Assembly: GCA_002438565.1 (NCBI GenBank)
Contig: DJPN01000003.1
Span: forward strand, 1-35,540
DNA length: 35,540 nt
Direction of reading: 5' to 3'
From: Alphaproteobacteria bacterium UBA6411
GTDB taxonomy: Bacteria > Pseudomonadota > Alphaproteobacteria > CAAGCB01 > CAG-977
The position numbers were made by a program, and so were the translations under genes. The notes beneath the pieces were generated by a model. That model was not told the DNA's origin, did no database searches, and saw nothing but the letters and a program-made list of their open reading frames with translations. Of the stretch, positions 24,033 through 32,420 are shown piece after piece (positions within the stretch are counted from its first letter, which is position 1; each line of letters begins with the position of its first letter).

Positions 24033-24920
24033 ATGAATTGGTTGACAAATTACGTTCGCCCGAAATTGCAGGGGTTGGTCGGCGCAAAGGAAATCCCCGA
24101 CAATTTGTGGGAAAAATGCCCGAATTGCGGCGCGATGATTTACCACCGCGAACTGGAACAGAACAGTTTTATTTGCAACCAGTGCAACCACCACATGCGG
24201 ATTACGCCCAAACAGCGGCTGGAAATGCTGTTCGACGACGGGCAATACAGCGAAATCGAACTGCCGCAGACCAAGGACGATCCTTTGGAATTTTCGGATT
24301 TGAAGGATTACGCCGACAGATTGAAAGACGCCCGTAAAAAAACGCAGCGGCGCGACGCGATTGTTGTCGCTTCGGGCACGATGGACGGACAGCCCGTCGT
24401 CATCGGCGCGTTCGATTTCGCATTTATGGGCGGGTCCATGGGAACGGCGGTCGGCGAAGCGATTATCGCGGCGGTCGAACTGGCGATTTTGCAGGACGCG
24501 TCTTTGATTTTGGTTCCCGCTTCGGGCGGCGCGCGCATGCAGGAAGGCATTCTGTCTTTGATGCAAATGGCCAGAACGACTTTGGCGATTCGCAAACTCA
24601 AGGAAAAAGGTCTGCCCTACTTTGTTTTGTTCACCGATCCGACGACAGGCGGCGTTACGGCGTCGTTTGCGATGCTGGGCGACATTGCGGTTTCCGAACC
24701 CGGCGCGCTTATCGGATTTGCAGGCGCGCGCGTCATTGAACAAACCATTCGCGCCCAGTTGCCCAAAGGTTTCCAACGCGCCGAATACCTGCGCGAACAC
24801 GGCATGGTGGATATGGTCGTCGACAGACGCCAATTGCGTCCGACGTTCATCCGGCTGATAAACATGCTGCGCAGTCCGCGCCCCGCCGTTGAACCCGTTC
24901 CTTTTACACGCAAAAACTGA
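24033..24920 (+). CDS. accD: Acetyl-CoA carboxylase carboxyltransferase beta subunit
   Basis: The 295-residue protein has the AccD zinc ribbon with C29, C32, C48 and C51 (CPNC, CNQC). The crotonase-like carboxyltransferase domain follows, with GGSMGTAVGE and PASGGARMQEG. With AccA it transfers carboxyl from biotin to acetyl-CoA to make malonyl-CoA, the first step of fatty acid synthesis. accA is not in the window. The start at 24033 has AAGGGTG upstream. The family partner folC, often next, is replaced by a CoA-transferase gene. Confidence 0.96.
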   Translation: MNWLTNYVRPKLQGLVGAKEIPDNLWEKCPNCGAMIYHRELEQNSFICNQCNHHMRITPKQRLEMLFDDGQYSEIELPQTKDDPLEFSDLKDYADRLKDARKKTQRRDAIVVASGTMDGQPVVIGAFDFAFMGGSMGTAVGEAIIAAVELAILQDASLILVPASGGARMQEGILSLMQMARTTLAIRKLKEKGLPYFVLFTDPTTGGVTASFAMLGDIAVSEPGALIGFAGARVIEQTIRAQLPKGFQRAEYLREHGMVDMVVDRRQLRPTFIRLINMLRSPRPAVEPVPFTRKN

Positions 24921-24932
24921 CAGGTGTTTTCA

Positions 24933-26096
24933 ATGAATTCAAAACCGTTGGCAGGGATTAAGGTCATTGACATGACCCACGTCCTGACAGGTCCGTATTG
25001 CACGCAGATGCTGGTAAACTTGGGCGCGGAAGTCATTAAAATCGAAGCCCCCGGTTCGGGCGACCATTCGCGCCGTTTTGCGCCGTTCTACAACGGCAAA
25101 AGCCTATATTTCGAGATGATTAACGGCGGAAAGAAAAGCGTCGTTTTGAACCTCAAAGACGCGGGCGATTTGGACGTTTTGAAACAGCTGATTGCCAAAG
25201 CCGACATTCTGGTCGAAAACTTCCGCCCCGGCGTAATGGCGAAATTCGGATTGGGCTACGAAGCCCTGCACAAAGAATTCCCGCGTTTGATTTACGCGTC
25301 GATTTCGGGATTCGGCCAGACGGGCCCCGACGCGTTAAAGCCCGCTTACGATATTTTGGCGCAGGCGCGCGGCGGGATTATGAGCTTGACGGGACAGCCC
25401 GACGGCGATCCGACTTTGGTCGGCGTGTCCTTGACGGATTTGCTGGGCGGAATCTTTATGGCGCAAGCGATTTCGACCGCTCTGTATCAGCGTGAAAAAA
25501 CAGGCGAAGGCCAGTTGCTGGACGTCGCTCTGCTGGATTGCGAAATCGCGATGCTGGAATGTTCGATGATGCGCTATCAAGCCACCAAGCAAGCCCCAAA
25601 ACGCGTTGGCAACCGCCATCCCAGCGAAGCTCCGTTCCAAGAATTCCGTTCCGCCGACCGTCCGTTTGTAATTGCGGCGATTGCGGGGGATGAAATGTTC
25701 GTGCGCCTGTGCGCCGCCATCGGCACGCCCGAATTGGCGCAAGACCCGCGTTTTTCAACGACCGAAGCCCGTCATGATTATGTGGACGAGCTGGGTGTCG
25801 AATTGCAGAAAATCTTTATTCAAAAACCGGCCGCCGAATGGATAAAGCTGTTGGAATCGGCCTCCATTCCCGTCGCATTGGTGCAGAATTTGGAGGAAGT
25901 CGCGCACGACCCGCAGGTTTTGGCGCGCGATATGCTGATAGATTCCGCCGACCCCGCTTTGTCTGGCGTTCAATTCATGGGACTGCCGATTAAAATGTCG
26001 AGCTTTTCCGATGAAAAGCCCGTCCATCAAAAAGCCCCTCTGCTGGGCGAACACACCGAATCCGTTTTAAAGGAATGGGGTGTCAAAAAGGGGTGA
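24933..26096 (+). CDS. CaiB/BaiF-type (class III) CoA-transferase
   Basis: The 387-residue enzyme has the family start PLAGIKVIDMTHVLTGPYC, then RPGVMAKFGLGYE and SGFGQTGP. An aspartate at residue 169 (SLTDLLGG) is at the place of the catalytic aspartate of formyl-CoA transferase. Class III enzymes move CoA between carboxylic acids such as oxalate, carnitine, bile acids or mesaconate; the acid here cannot be told. It starts 12 bp after accD with AGGTG upstream, so it is probably co-transcribed. Its 3' end lies in a hairpin shared with the convergent nucleosidase gene. Confidence 0.88.
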   Translation: MNSKPLAGIKVIDMTHVLTGPYCTQMLVNLGAEVIKIEAPGSGDHSRRFAPFYNGKSLYFEMINGGKKSVVLNLKDAGDLDVLKQLIAKADILVENFRPGVMAKFGLGYEALHKEFPRLIYASISGFGQTGPDALKPAYDILAQARGGIMSLTGQPDGDPTLVGVSLTDLLGGIFMAQAISTALYQREKTGEGQLLDVALLDCEIAMLECSMMRYQATKQAPKRVGNRHPSEAPFQEFRSADRPFVIAAIAGDEMFVRLCAAIGTPELAQDPRFSTTEARHDYVDELGVELQKIFIQKPAAEWIKLLESASIPVALVQNLEEVAHDPQVLARDMLIDSADPALSGVQFMGLPIKMSSFSDEKPVHQKAPLLGEHTESVLKEWGVKKG

Positions 26097-26109
26097 TTCA
26101 CACCCCTTT
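26087..26109 (-). terminator. Hairpin spanning two convergent stop codons
   Basis: AAAGGGGTG (26087-26095), loop ATTCA and CACCCCTTT (26101-26109) form a perfect 9-bp stem with a 5-base loop. The CoA-transferase stop (TGA, 26094-26096) and the nucleosidase stop (26098-26100 on the other strand) both lie inside it. Read on the minus strand the stem is followed by five T, so it should end the nucleosidase transcript. On the plus strand only three T follow. Confidence 0.7.
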
Positions 26110-26781
26110 CAGCAGTTCCGTCAACGCCCGCGCGGCAATGTCGCACGCTTTGGGCGCGTTGGTTTCAAAATCGCCGAAATTATGTTCCCTGCTGTCCGAA
26201 ATCGCGCGGATGATTGTTGCGGGAATGTCGTTCATCGTTGCGATTTGCATAACGGGCGCGCTTTCCATGTCAATGCAGACGGCGTTGAACTTTTCTTCCA
26301 GAAAATCCTTGTCGGCTTCTTCCGCAAAGCGGTCAAGCGTTGCCAAAGTGCCGCGGCAGCATGAAGCGTCAAGCCTGTCGGGGATGAAACCGTCGGCGCA
26401 AAAAGCGGGGTTGCCGTCAAACAAAGGCTTGGCGGAATCGACAACATCCGTCGGGCAGTACGAAGTTCCGAAACAGACGTCCCCGTGAACGACCTTGTCG
26501 GGAACGACGATGTCGAAAACATTCAAATCCCGTGAAATCGCGCCCGCCACGCCGCAAACGAAAATATGTTCCGGAGCGTATGTCATAATGACTTTTTGCG
26601 TTTTGGCAGCCGCAAACGTTTTTCCCACGCCGCAGCGCGCCAAAATCACATCGCACGAATCCAAAGCGAAACGTTTTTCCTCGAATCCGTAATCCAGCGT
26701 TTCCCCCAAACGGCCGAAAGCTTTTTCAACGGCATTGTATTCCATGGGCATGGGGCATAAAACGGCAACGATTTTTTTCAT
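26098..26781 (-). CDS. 5'-methylthioadenosine/S-adenosylhomocysteine nucleosidase-like
   Basis: The 227-residue protein belongs to the MTAN/phosphorylase superfamily. E14, M172-E173-S174 (IDMESAPV) and catalytic D196 (RAISDS) stand almost exactly where the Escherichia coli nucleosidase has E12, E174 and D197. These enzymes cleave adenine from methylthioadenosine and S-adenosylhomocysteine. The sequence is divergent (GVGK then TFAA instead of VNAA, CGVAGA), so futalosine hydrolase or another nucleoside is possible. AGGA lies upstream of the start. It is monocistronic and divergent from the deaminase gene. Confidence 0.82.
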   Translation of the reverse strand: MKKIVAVLCPMPMEYNAVEKAFGRLGETLDYGFEEKRFALDSCDVILARCGVGKTFAAAKTQKVIMTYAPEHIFVCGVAGAISRDLNVFDIVVPDKVVHGDVCFGTSYCPTDVVDSAKPLFDGNPAFCADGFIPDRLDASCCRGTLATLDRFAEEADKDFLEEKFNAVCIDMESAPVMQIATMNDIPATIIRAISDSREHNFGDFETNAPKACDIAARALTELLKGV

Positions 26782-26872
26782 GGCTTTTTCCTGTGTGGTT
26801 CAAGTGGATGCTTGTTTTGTTTACCCCGTTTGTGATAAAAATAAAAGAAAAAGTTACCAAAGGGGGACTTTC

Positions 26873-27322
26873 ATGAACAAATGGCAACGCAGGTTCTTCG
26901 ATTTGGCGCGGCTGGTCGCAACGTGGTCGAAAGATCCGTCTTCGCAGGTCGGCGCCGTCATCGTTGACGACAAAAAACGGATTGTGTCCGTCGGCTTCAA
27001 CGGCTTGCCCATGGGGGTCGAGGACACCGCCGAACGGCTGAACACGCGCGAATTGAAATACGAACTGATCGTCCATGCGGAAGCCAATGCCATTTTGACC
27101 GCGCCGAAATCCGTCAGCGGATGCACGATTTACGTCTATCCTTACCTGCCCTGCTCCCGATGCGCGGGCGCGATTATCCAATCCGGAATCAAACGCGTCG
27201 TGGTGGAGGACCGCCCCATTCCCGACCGCTGGCTTGAAAATTTCACTTTGGCCAAAACCATTTTGACGGAAGCGGGCGTCGAAGTGCAAATCATTCCGCC
27301 CGACAAGGACGAAAAACAATGA
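26873..27322 (+). CDS. Deoxycytidylate deaminase-like zinc enzyme
   Basis: The 149-residue protein has the cytidine/deoxycytidylate deaminase zinc site: H68-A-E70 (VHAEANAI) and P93-C94-x-x-C97 (PCSRC). The start MNKWQRRFFDLARLVATWSKDPS is typical of the dCMP deaminase/ComEB group, which converts dCMP to dUMP, the ThyX substrate. It could also act on another cytosine compound. AAGGGGGAC precedes the ATG at 26873. A weak promoter is possible at 26812-26839 (TTGTTT, 16 bases, GATAAA). It overlaps pepF by ATGA. Confidence 0.85.
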   Translation: MNKWQRRFFDLARLVATWSKDPSSQVGAVIVDDKKRIVSVGFNGLPMGVEDTAERLNTRELKYELIVHAEANAILTAPKSVSGCTIYVYPYLPCSRCAGAIIQSGIKRVVVEDRPIPDRWLENFTLAKTILTEAGVEVQIIPPDKDEKQ

Positions 27323-29139
27323 ATGACACGCCTCCCCGCTGGGACTTGTCCCCGCTGTACGGTTCAATCGACGATCCGCAAATCGGCAAGGATTTGAAAG
27401 CCTTGTCCATGCAGGCGCATCGTTTTGCCCTGCGCGGACAGGGTAAAATCACCGCTATGCCGCCCGCGGATTTCGGAAAAATGATTGCGGACTACGACAA
27501 GCTGATTGCCAAAACGGACAAGCTCAACGCCTTTGCGGAAATGACGTATACGGCAGACAGAAGCGATAAACGCAACACCGTCTTTTATGAAAAAACGCAA
27601 ACGCGAACGAACGCCGTTCTGAAAAAGACCGCCTTTTTTGAAGCCGAAATCGCCGATTTGTCCGATGAAGCCCTTAACCGTTTGATGACAGACAAAACGG
27701 TGCGAAAATACGGCTTTTGGATTGAGCAAGTGCGCGCGGACAAATCCGATTTGGACGCCGATACGCTGGCGCGGCTGGAAAAAAACGCCGCAAAGACAGA
27801 AAAAGCCCTGCTGTTGTACGATAAAACCCAGAACGAAATCGACTTCACGCTTGACGGCAAAAAAACAACGTCGAACGATTTGTATGCCTTGGCGTATTCC
27901 GCCGACGAAACAGAACGGTACAAAGCGGGTCTGGCGATGAACGACGGCTACAAAAGCAAAGCCGGCATTTTCGCTTCGGTTGTCAACACCGTTGCCAAAA
28001 ACAAAGCGTTTTCCGATGAAAAACAGGGCTTTCATTCGCCTGTCGAGGCGCGCAACAAATCGAACCGGATTGACGACGCCGTCGTTTCGGCTCTGGTGTC
28101 TTCCGTTGACGAAGCAACGCCCGCGGTCGCGCACCGCTATTATGCGTTAAAAGCAAAGTGGGCGGGACGCGACAAAATCGGCTATTGGGACAGAAACGCA
28201 CCCGTCAACGGTATCAAACCGCGCCGCTACACTTTTGACGAAGCCAAAGACATCGTGCTGTCAGCCTATGATTCATTTGACAAAGAAATGGGCGACATCG
28301 CGCGCGGCTTCTTTGACGAAAAGCGTATTGACGCCGAACCCCGCCCGAACAAAGAACCGGGGGAATACGCCATGCCGATTGTCAACGGCAAACCGTATAT
28401 CAAAATGAACTTCGGCGGCACGACGAACGACGTGCTGGCGCTTGCCCACGAATTGGGACACGGCATCCACTACGAACTGGCAAAAAAGCAAGGTTCGCTT
28501 GGAATGCAAATGCCAATAACGACAGAGGAAACAGCCTCGATTTTCGGGGAAATGCTGACGTTCGACACTTTGTTGAAACGTGAAAAAGACCCGAAACAGC
28601 GTTTCGCTTTGCTGTCCGACAAAATGAACCGCGCCATGTTGACAACGTTCCGCCAAATCGCCCTGCACCATTACGAGGAAGACATTCATACAACCGTTCG
28701 GGAAAAAGGTGCGATTTCCGTTCCCGAAATCAACAACGCTTGGACGACCGCACAGCAAAAAATGACGGGGCCCGCCGTAATTAACGACGAACGGTCGTCG
28801 TCGTGCTGGGCGGATGTGCCGCATTTGCTGAAAACGCCGTTTTATGTGTACGGCTACGCTTACGGGGAATGTATGACTTCGTCGCTGTATCAGGTGTACA
28901 AAGACGGCAAAATCGCGGACTTTCCCAAAAAATACAAAGAAATGCTTGCCAAGGGCGCAACCGAACGCCCCGATAAGCTGTTAAAACCGTTCGGTTTGGA
29001 TGTGTCCAAGCCCGATTTTTGGAAACAGGGATTGAGCATGATGAAAGGCTATGTCGACAAACTGGAACAGCTGACACCCGCCATAATGCAAACAAAAACA
29101 GCCGCTTTGCTGAAACAATCCAAAACGGCGGGCAGATAA
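27319..29139 (+). CDS. pepF: Oligoendopeptidase F, M3 family
   Basis: The 606-residue zinc peptidase has HELGH (residues 377-381) in AHELGHGIH. The third ligand glutamate lies in TTEETASIFGEML, and PepF-type blocks such as MNFGGTTNDVLALAHE are present. PepF-like enzymes cut oligopeptides of about 7-17 residues in the cytoplasm and help recycle peptides. No signal peptide is seen. It is coupled to the deaminase gene by an ATGA overlap, although the two functions are unrelated. A strong terminator follows. Confidence 0.94.
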   Translation: MNDTPPRWDLSPLYGSIDDPQIGKDLKALSMQAHRFALRGQGKITAMPPADFGKMIADYDKLIAKTDKLNAFAEMTYTADRSDKRNTVFYEKTQTRTNAVLKKTAFFEAEIADLSDEALNRLMTDKTVRKYGFWIEQVRADKSDLDADTLARLEKNAAKTEKALLLYDKTQNEIDFTLDGKKTTSNDLYALAYSADETERYKAGLAMNDGYKSKAGIFASVVNTVAKNKAFSDEKQGFHSPVEARNKSNRIDDAVVSALVSSVDEATPAVAHRYYALKAKWAGRDKIGYWDRNAPVNGIKPRRYTFDEAKDIVLSAYDSFDKEMGDIARGFFDEKRIDAEPRPNKEPGEYAMPIVNGKPYIKMNFGGTTNDVLALAHELGHGIHYELAKKQGSLGMQMPITTEETASIFGEMLTFDTLLKREKDPKQRFALLSDKMNRAMLTTFRQIALHHYEEDIHTTVREKGAISVPEINNAWTTAQQKMTGPAVINDERSSSCWADVPHLLKTPFYVYGYAYGECMTSSLYQVYKDGKIADFPKKYKEMLAKGATERPDKLLKPFGLDVSKPDFWKQGLSMMKGYVDKLEQLTPAIMQTKTAALLKQSKTAGR

Positions 29140-29142
29140 ACG

Positions 29143-29170
29143 AAAGGCTCGGATTTCTCCGAGCCTTTTT
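29143..29170 (+). terminator. Terminator after pepF, between convergent genes
   Basis: An 11-bp perfect stem, AAAGGCTCGGA (29143-29153) with TCCGAGCCTTT (29158-29168), and a TTTC loop is followed by T-rich sequence on the plus strand. It lies in the 34-bp gap between the pepF and ppiD stop codons. On the minus strand the T-run is only three long, so it chiefly serves pepF. Confidence 0.88.
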
Positions 29171-29173
29171 GTT

Positions 29174-31075
29174 TTAGTAATCTTTTTCGGCGTTTGACGT
29201 TTTTGTAACCATTGAAAATGCTTCCGCAACCGCGTCTTCTTTCAGCGTCAGTTTGAAATCCTCGCCGAAAGCCGCCAGAACCGTATTGGCGCGTTCCTCG
29301 GCCGCTTCTTTCGTCAGCAGCTTGCGCGTTTTTTCAACACCCAGCAAATCCGTTTCGGGATTGACGGGAACGGCCTTGACCGATTTTGCAACAACATACT
29401 TGCCGTCGGCGGGCGTTGAAGACACCGCCCCGACAGGCTGAGTAAACAGCGCATAGCGGATGATTTGCGGCACTTTATCGTCGAAACGGCCGACTTCGGA
29501 CCTTTGTTCGTACGAAACGTTTTTCGTTTTGGCGACCGACGCGGCCGCTTCGCCTTTTTCCAAACGTTCCTTGACGGATTGAGCCAGCTTGCGCGCTTCG
29601 GCCTTCTGCGCGTCCGCCGTCCAAGCGGCGACCACTTCGGCTTTGGCGGCATCAAGACTTTTCACCGCGGGTTCGATAACGGCGTCAACACGCACGACAT
29701 AGTACGCGTCGCCTTCTTCTATCATCGGGGAAACCTGCCCCTTGTCGCTCATAAACGCAACGGCCAGAACGTTTTTGGGCAAATCGACCGTTTTTCCGTT
29801 TTCCCCCGTCCCCGTCGAATCGACATGAACGATTTTTTTAACCGTCAAGCCTTCGGAAACGGCAACGTCTTCCAGTGATTCGCCCGCGCCCAAACGGTCG
29901 TCCAAAGCAACCGCGCGTTCCGTCATCGTGTCGAACGCCAAAGCGGCTTTCATCTTGGATTCCAGTTCATTTTTGACATCGGCGAAAGACTTTTCGATTT
30001 TTGGCGTAATTTTGTTCACGCGCAAAATCTGCCAGCCGAACGACGTCTGAACAGGTCCGACGATTTCACCTTTTTTGGCGGCAAAAACCGCGTCCGACCA
30101 GTCGCCCGTCGCAGTGGACGGCGTGATGTCGCCCAGATGCGTCTGTTCGGGCGTCTGCTTGGCGACGTCTTTGGCCACTTGTTCAAAGGATTTTCCCGCC
30201 TTCAAAGCTTTTTCGGCCTCTTTGGCCTCGTCTTCGGACACAAACAGCATTTGGTCGACGTCGCGGATTTCTTCGATTGTATAGGCGGCTTTGTTTTCCG
30301 CAAAAGCTTCCCGCAGCTCTTCGTCCGTGATTTTGATTTTTGCCGCCACGTCGTCAACCGTCAGCGCCATAACGGAAACCGAGCGGTATTCGGGGGCGAT
30401 TAAATCGTCAGTCATGCCCTCGTAAGTCGACTGCAATTCGTCGGCGGTCGGCCGTTTGGCGATTTCAATCTCTTTCGGGTCAACGGTAAACATATCGACG
30501 ACACGCTTGTCACCGTACAAGCGGTACATCATCTTCGCGGTGTCTTTCGGCACGATGACGGACGCTTTGACCGCATCCAGCAGCTGTTCCGATTTCATCT
30601 GCAGGAACATTTCGGAAATGAATTGATTTTCCGTTTTGCCCGTATTCTGCAGATATTCCTTAAAGACCGCCATGTTGAATTCGCCGTCGTATCCCGAAAA
30701 AGCCGCCATGTTGCGCACGGTTTCGCGCACGTCGTCCTCGGACACCGTCAAGCGCATGGTGTCGACGACGCGTTCCAGCACGGCGCGCGAAACCAGTTCG
30801 TTCAGCGTGCGCATCGGCAATCCGCTTTTATTGGCGTCGGCCTGCGAAAATTCGCCGTTCGACAACCGGCGCAGCATTTCGACGCTGCGGTTGTATTCGT
30901 TCAAAAAGTCTTGAATGGTCAGCGATTTTCCCTTCAACGTCGCCACGGGGCGGTTGCGGATGCGCATTTCGCTCATCCCTTGGATGCCGAACAAAGACAT
31001 AAAGCTCAGCGCCGTCAGAATCAAAATGCCTTTGACCAGCCAGCTGTCTTTTTTATCACGGAAAAATTTTAACAT
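29174..31075 (-). CDS. PpiD-like periplasmic chaperone/peptidyl-prolyl isomerase
   Basis: The 633-residue protein has a short cytoplasmic start (MLKFFRDKKDSWLVK), one membrane helix (about 14-32) and a SurA-N-like chaperone region to about 240. A parvulin domain near 255-355 carries HLGDI and VGPVQTSFGWQILRV, and a second domain follows. This is the plan of PpiD, which sits at the Sec translocon exit and helps fold outer-membrane and secreted proteins. The start at 31075 has AAAGGA seven bases before it; the frame stays open upstream but crosses the promoter. In many alphaproteobacteria this gene is divergent from tpiA, as here. Confidence 0.92.
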   Translation of the reverse strand: MLKFFRDKKDSWLVKGILILTALSFMSLFGIQGMSEMRIRNRPVATLKGKSLTIQDFLNEYNRSVEMLRRLSNGEFSQADANKSGLPMRTLNELVSRAVLERVVDTMRLTVSEDDVRETVRNMAAFSGYDGEFNMAVFKEYLQNTGKTENQFISEMFLQMKSEQLLDAVKASVIVPKDTAKMMYRLYGDKRVVDMFTVDPKEIEIAKRPTADELQSTYEGMTDDLIAPEYRSVSVMALTVDDVAAKIKITDEELREAFAENKAAYTIEEIRDVDQMLFVSEDEAKEAEKALKAGKSFEQVAKDVAKQTPEQTHLGDITPSTATGDWSDAVFAAKKGEIVGPVQTSFGWQILRVNKITPKIEKSFADVKNELESKMKAALAFDTMTERAVALDDRLGAGESLEDVAVSEGLTVKKIVHVDSTGTGENGKTVDLPKNVLAVAFMSDKGQVSPMIEEGDAYYVVRVDAVIEPAVKSLDAAKAEVVAAWTADAQKAEARKLAQSVKERLEKGEAAASVAKTKNVSYEQRSEVGRFDDKVPQIIRYALFTQPVGAVSSTPADGKYVVAKSVKAVPVNPETDLLGVEKTRKLLTKEAAEERANTVLAAFGEDFKLTLKEDAVAEAFSMVTKTSNAEKDY

Positions 31076-31108
31076 CAGTTTATCCTTTAACGGTATAAAG
31101 TTACGCCG

Positions 31109-31137
31109 ATAATAAAGTCTGCGCGGGATAATGGCAA
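31109..31137 (-). promoter_or_regulatory. Promoter of ppiD
   Basis: On the minus strand TTGCCA (31132-31137) is followed after 17 bases by TATTAT (31109-31114). The predicted start is near 31102, about 27 nt before the ATG. The -35 is identical to that of the thyX promoter. Confidence 0.65.
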
Positions 31138-31251
31138 CAGCCTTTTTATATAAAAAGACGCTTTGAACGCATTTTAATGCTTTTTTAAACGCGCGGCTTG
31201 TGATACATCTAAAAGCAAATTTACGTTTTAACTTGAATGGAGTATTCATCA

Positions 31252-32007
31252 ATGAACAGACGTCCTTTAGTCGCCGGCAACTGGAAAATGAACGAACTGC
31301 GTGCCGAAGGAATCGCTTTGGCAACGGGAATCGCCGATTTTTACGCGGGTCTGACCGCGCCGAAATGCGACGTTTTGATTTGCCCGCCCGCTTTGTGGGT
31401 CGCGGGCGTCGCCGATGCCGTCAAAGGTAAAATCGCGGTCGGCGCACAGGATGCGCACGCCGCCGAATCGGGCGCGCACACGGGCGACATCAGCGTTCCG
31501 ATGATTAAAGACGCGGGCGCGACCTATGTTATCGTCGGCCATTCCGAACGCCGCACCGACCACCATGAAACGGACGCGGACGTCAAAGCCAAAGCCGCCG
31601 CCGTCATCAAACACGGCTTGACCGCCGTCATCTGCATCGGCGAAACCGAAGCGCAGCGCGACGCGGGCAAAACAATCGACGTCTGCCGCTCGCAGATTCA
31701 AGGCTCCGTCCCCGAAGAAGCAACCGCCGAAAACGTCGTCATCGCTTACGAACCCGTTTGGGCAATCGGCACGGGACGCACGCCGACGGCGCAGGATGTC
31801 GAAGACGTTCACGCCGCCATCCGCGCCGAAGTCGCCGCCAAATTGGGTAAAGAAGCGGCCAACGGCATGCGCCTGCTGTACGGCGGTTCGGTCAAACCCG
31901 CCAACGCCAAGGAATTGATGGCTCTGCCCGACGTGGACGGTGCTTTGGTCGGCGGCGCCAGCTTGAAAGTCGCCGATTTCCGCGCGATTATCGAAGCCTG
32001 CCTGTAA
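31252..32007 (+). CDS. tpiA: Triose-phosphate isomerase
   Basis: The 251-residue enzyme has the catalytic lysine in GNWKMN (K12), the histidine in VGHSERR and the glutamate in AYEPVWAIGTG, the family signature. It interconverts dihydroxyacetone phosphate and glyceraldehyde 3-phosphate. The start at 31252 has GGAG about 9 bases upstream; an ATG five codons earlier overlaps this site. A possible promoter is TTGAAC (31163-31168) with TTAAAC (31185-31190), which is weak. secG follows after 23 bp and is probably co-transcribed. Confidence 0.97.
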   Translation: MNRRPLVAGNWKMNELRAEGIALATGIADFYAGLTAPKCDVLICPPALWVAGVADAVKGKIAVGAQDAHAAESGAHTGDISVPMIKDAGATYVIVGHSERRTDHHETDADVKAKAAAVIKHGLTAVICIGETEAQRDAGKTIDVCRSQIQGSVPEEATAENVVIAYEPVWAIGTGRTPTAQDVEDVHAAIRAEVAAKLGKEAANGMRLLYGGSVKPANAKELMALPDVDGALVGGASLKVADFRAIIEACL

Positions 32008-32030
32008 TCCCTTGCAACAAAGGAATTGAT

Positions 32031-32351
32031 ATGCATACGTTTATTTTGGTCATTCACGTTATTTTGGCGATTTGCTTGGTTTGCGTCATTCTGATGCAGC
32101 GTTCCGAAGGCGGCGCGCTGGGCGGATTGGGCGGCAACAGCATGAGCAGTTTCATGACCGGCCGTTCCGTCGGCAACTTTTTGACGCGCACGACGGCGAT
32201 TTTGGCGACCTGCTTTATGATTACCAGTCTGACTCTGGCGATTATGAGCAAAAGCCAGGCCGCGAAAACGCAGGAATCCTTTATGGCGAAACCCGTTGCG
32301 GCGCAAACCGAACAGGCGCCCGCCGTTCCGACGGTTCCCGTTTCCAAATAA
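32031..32351 (+). CDS. secG: SecG, protein-export membrane subunit
   Basis: The 106-residue protein has two membrane helices (about 3-20 and 53-72) joined by the conserved loop MQRSEGGALGGLGG, and an Ala/Pro-rich tail. SecG is the small third subunit of the SecYEG translocon. AAAGGAATTGAT precedes the ATG. The tpiA-secG order is common in proteobacteria. A strong terminator follows directly, where relatives often have pyrG. Confidence 0.93.
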   Translation: MHTFILVIHVILAICLVCVILMQRSEGGALGGLGGNSMSSFMTGRSVGNFLTRTTAILATCFMITSLTLAIMSKSQAAKTQESFMAKPVAAQTEQAPAVPTVPVSK

Positions 32352-32362
32352 CGACTTTTTTG

Positions 32363-32393
32363 AAAAAGACAGCTTTTCGGCTGTCTTTTTTTT
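32363..32393 (+). terminator. Terminator of tpiA-secG
   Basis: AAAAAGACAGC (32363-32373), loop TTTTCG and GCTGTCTTTTT (32380-32390) form an 11-bp stem ending in an eight-base T run. It separates tpiA-secG from kdsA-eno. No tRNA is present in the gap. Confidence 0.9.
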
Positions 32394-32420
32394 GCTTTTT
32401 TTATACAAGGAGTTCCCCTT

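Noticed and set aside
32352..32420. tRNA gene downstream of secG, as in enterobacteria
   Set aside because: The gap is 69 nt, mostly terminator, and has no cloverleaf with TTC-arm sequence.
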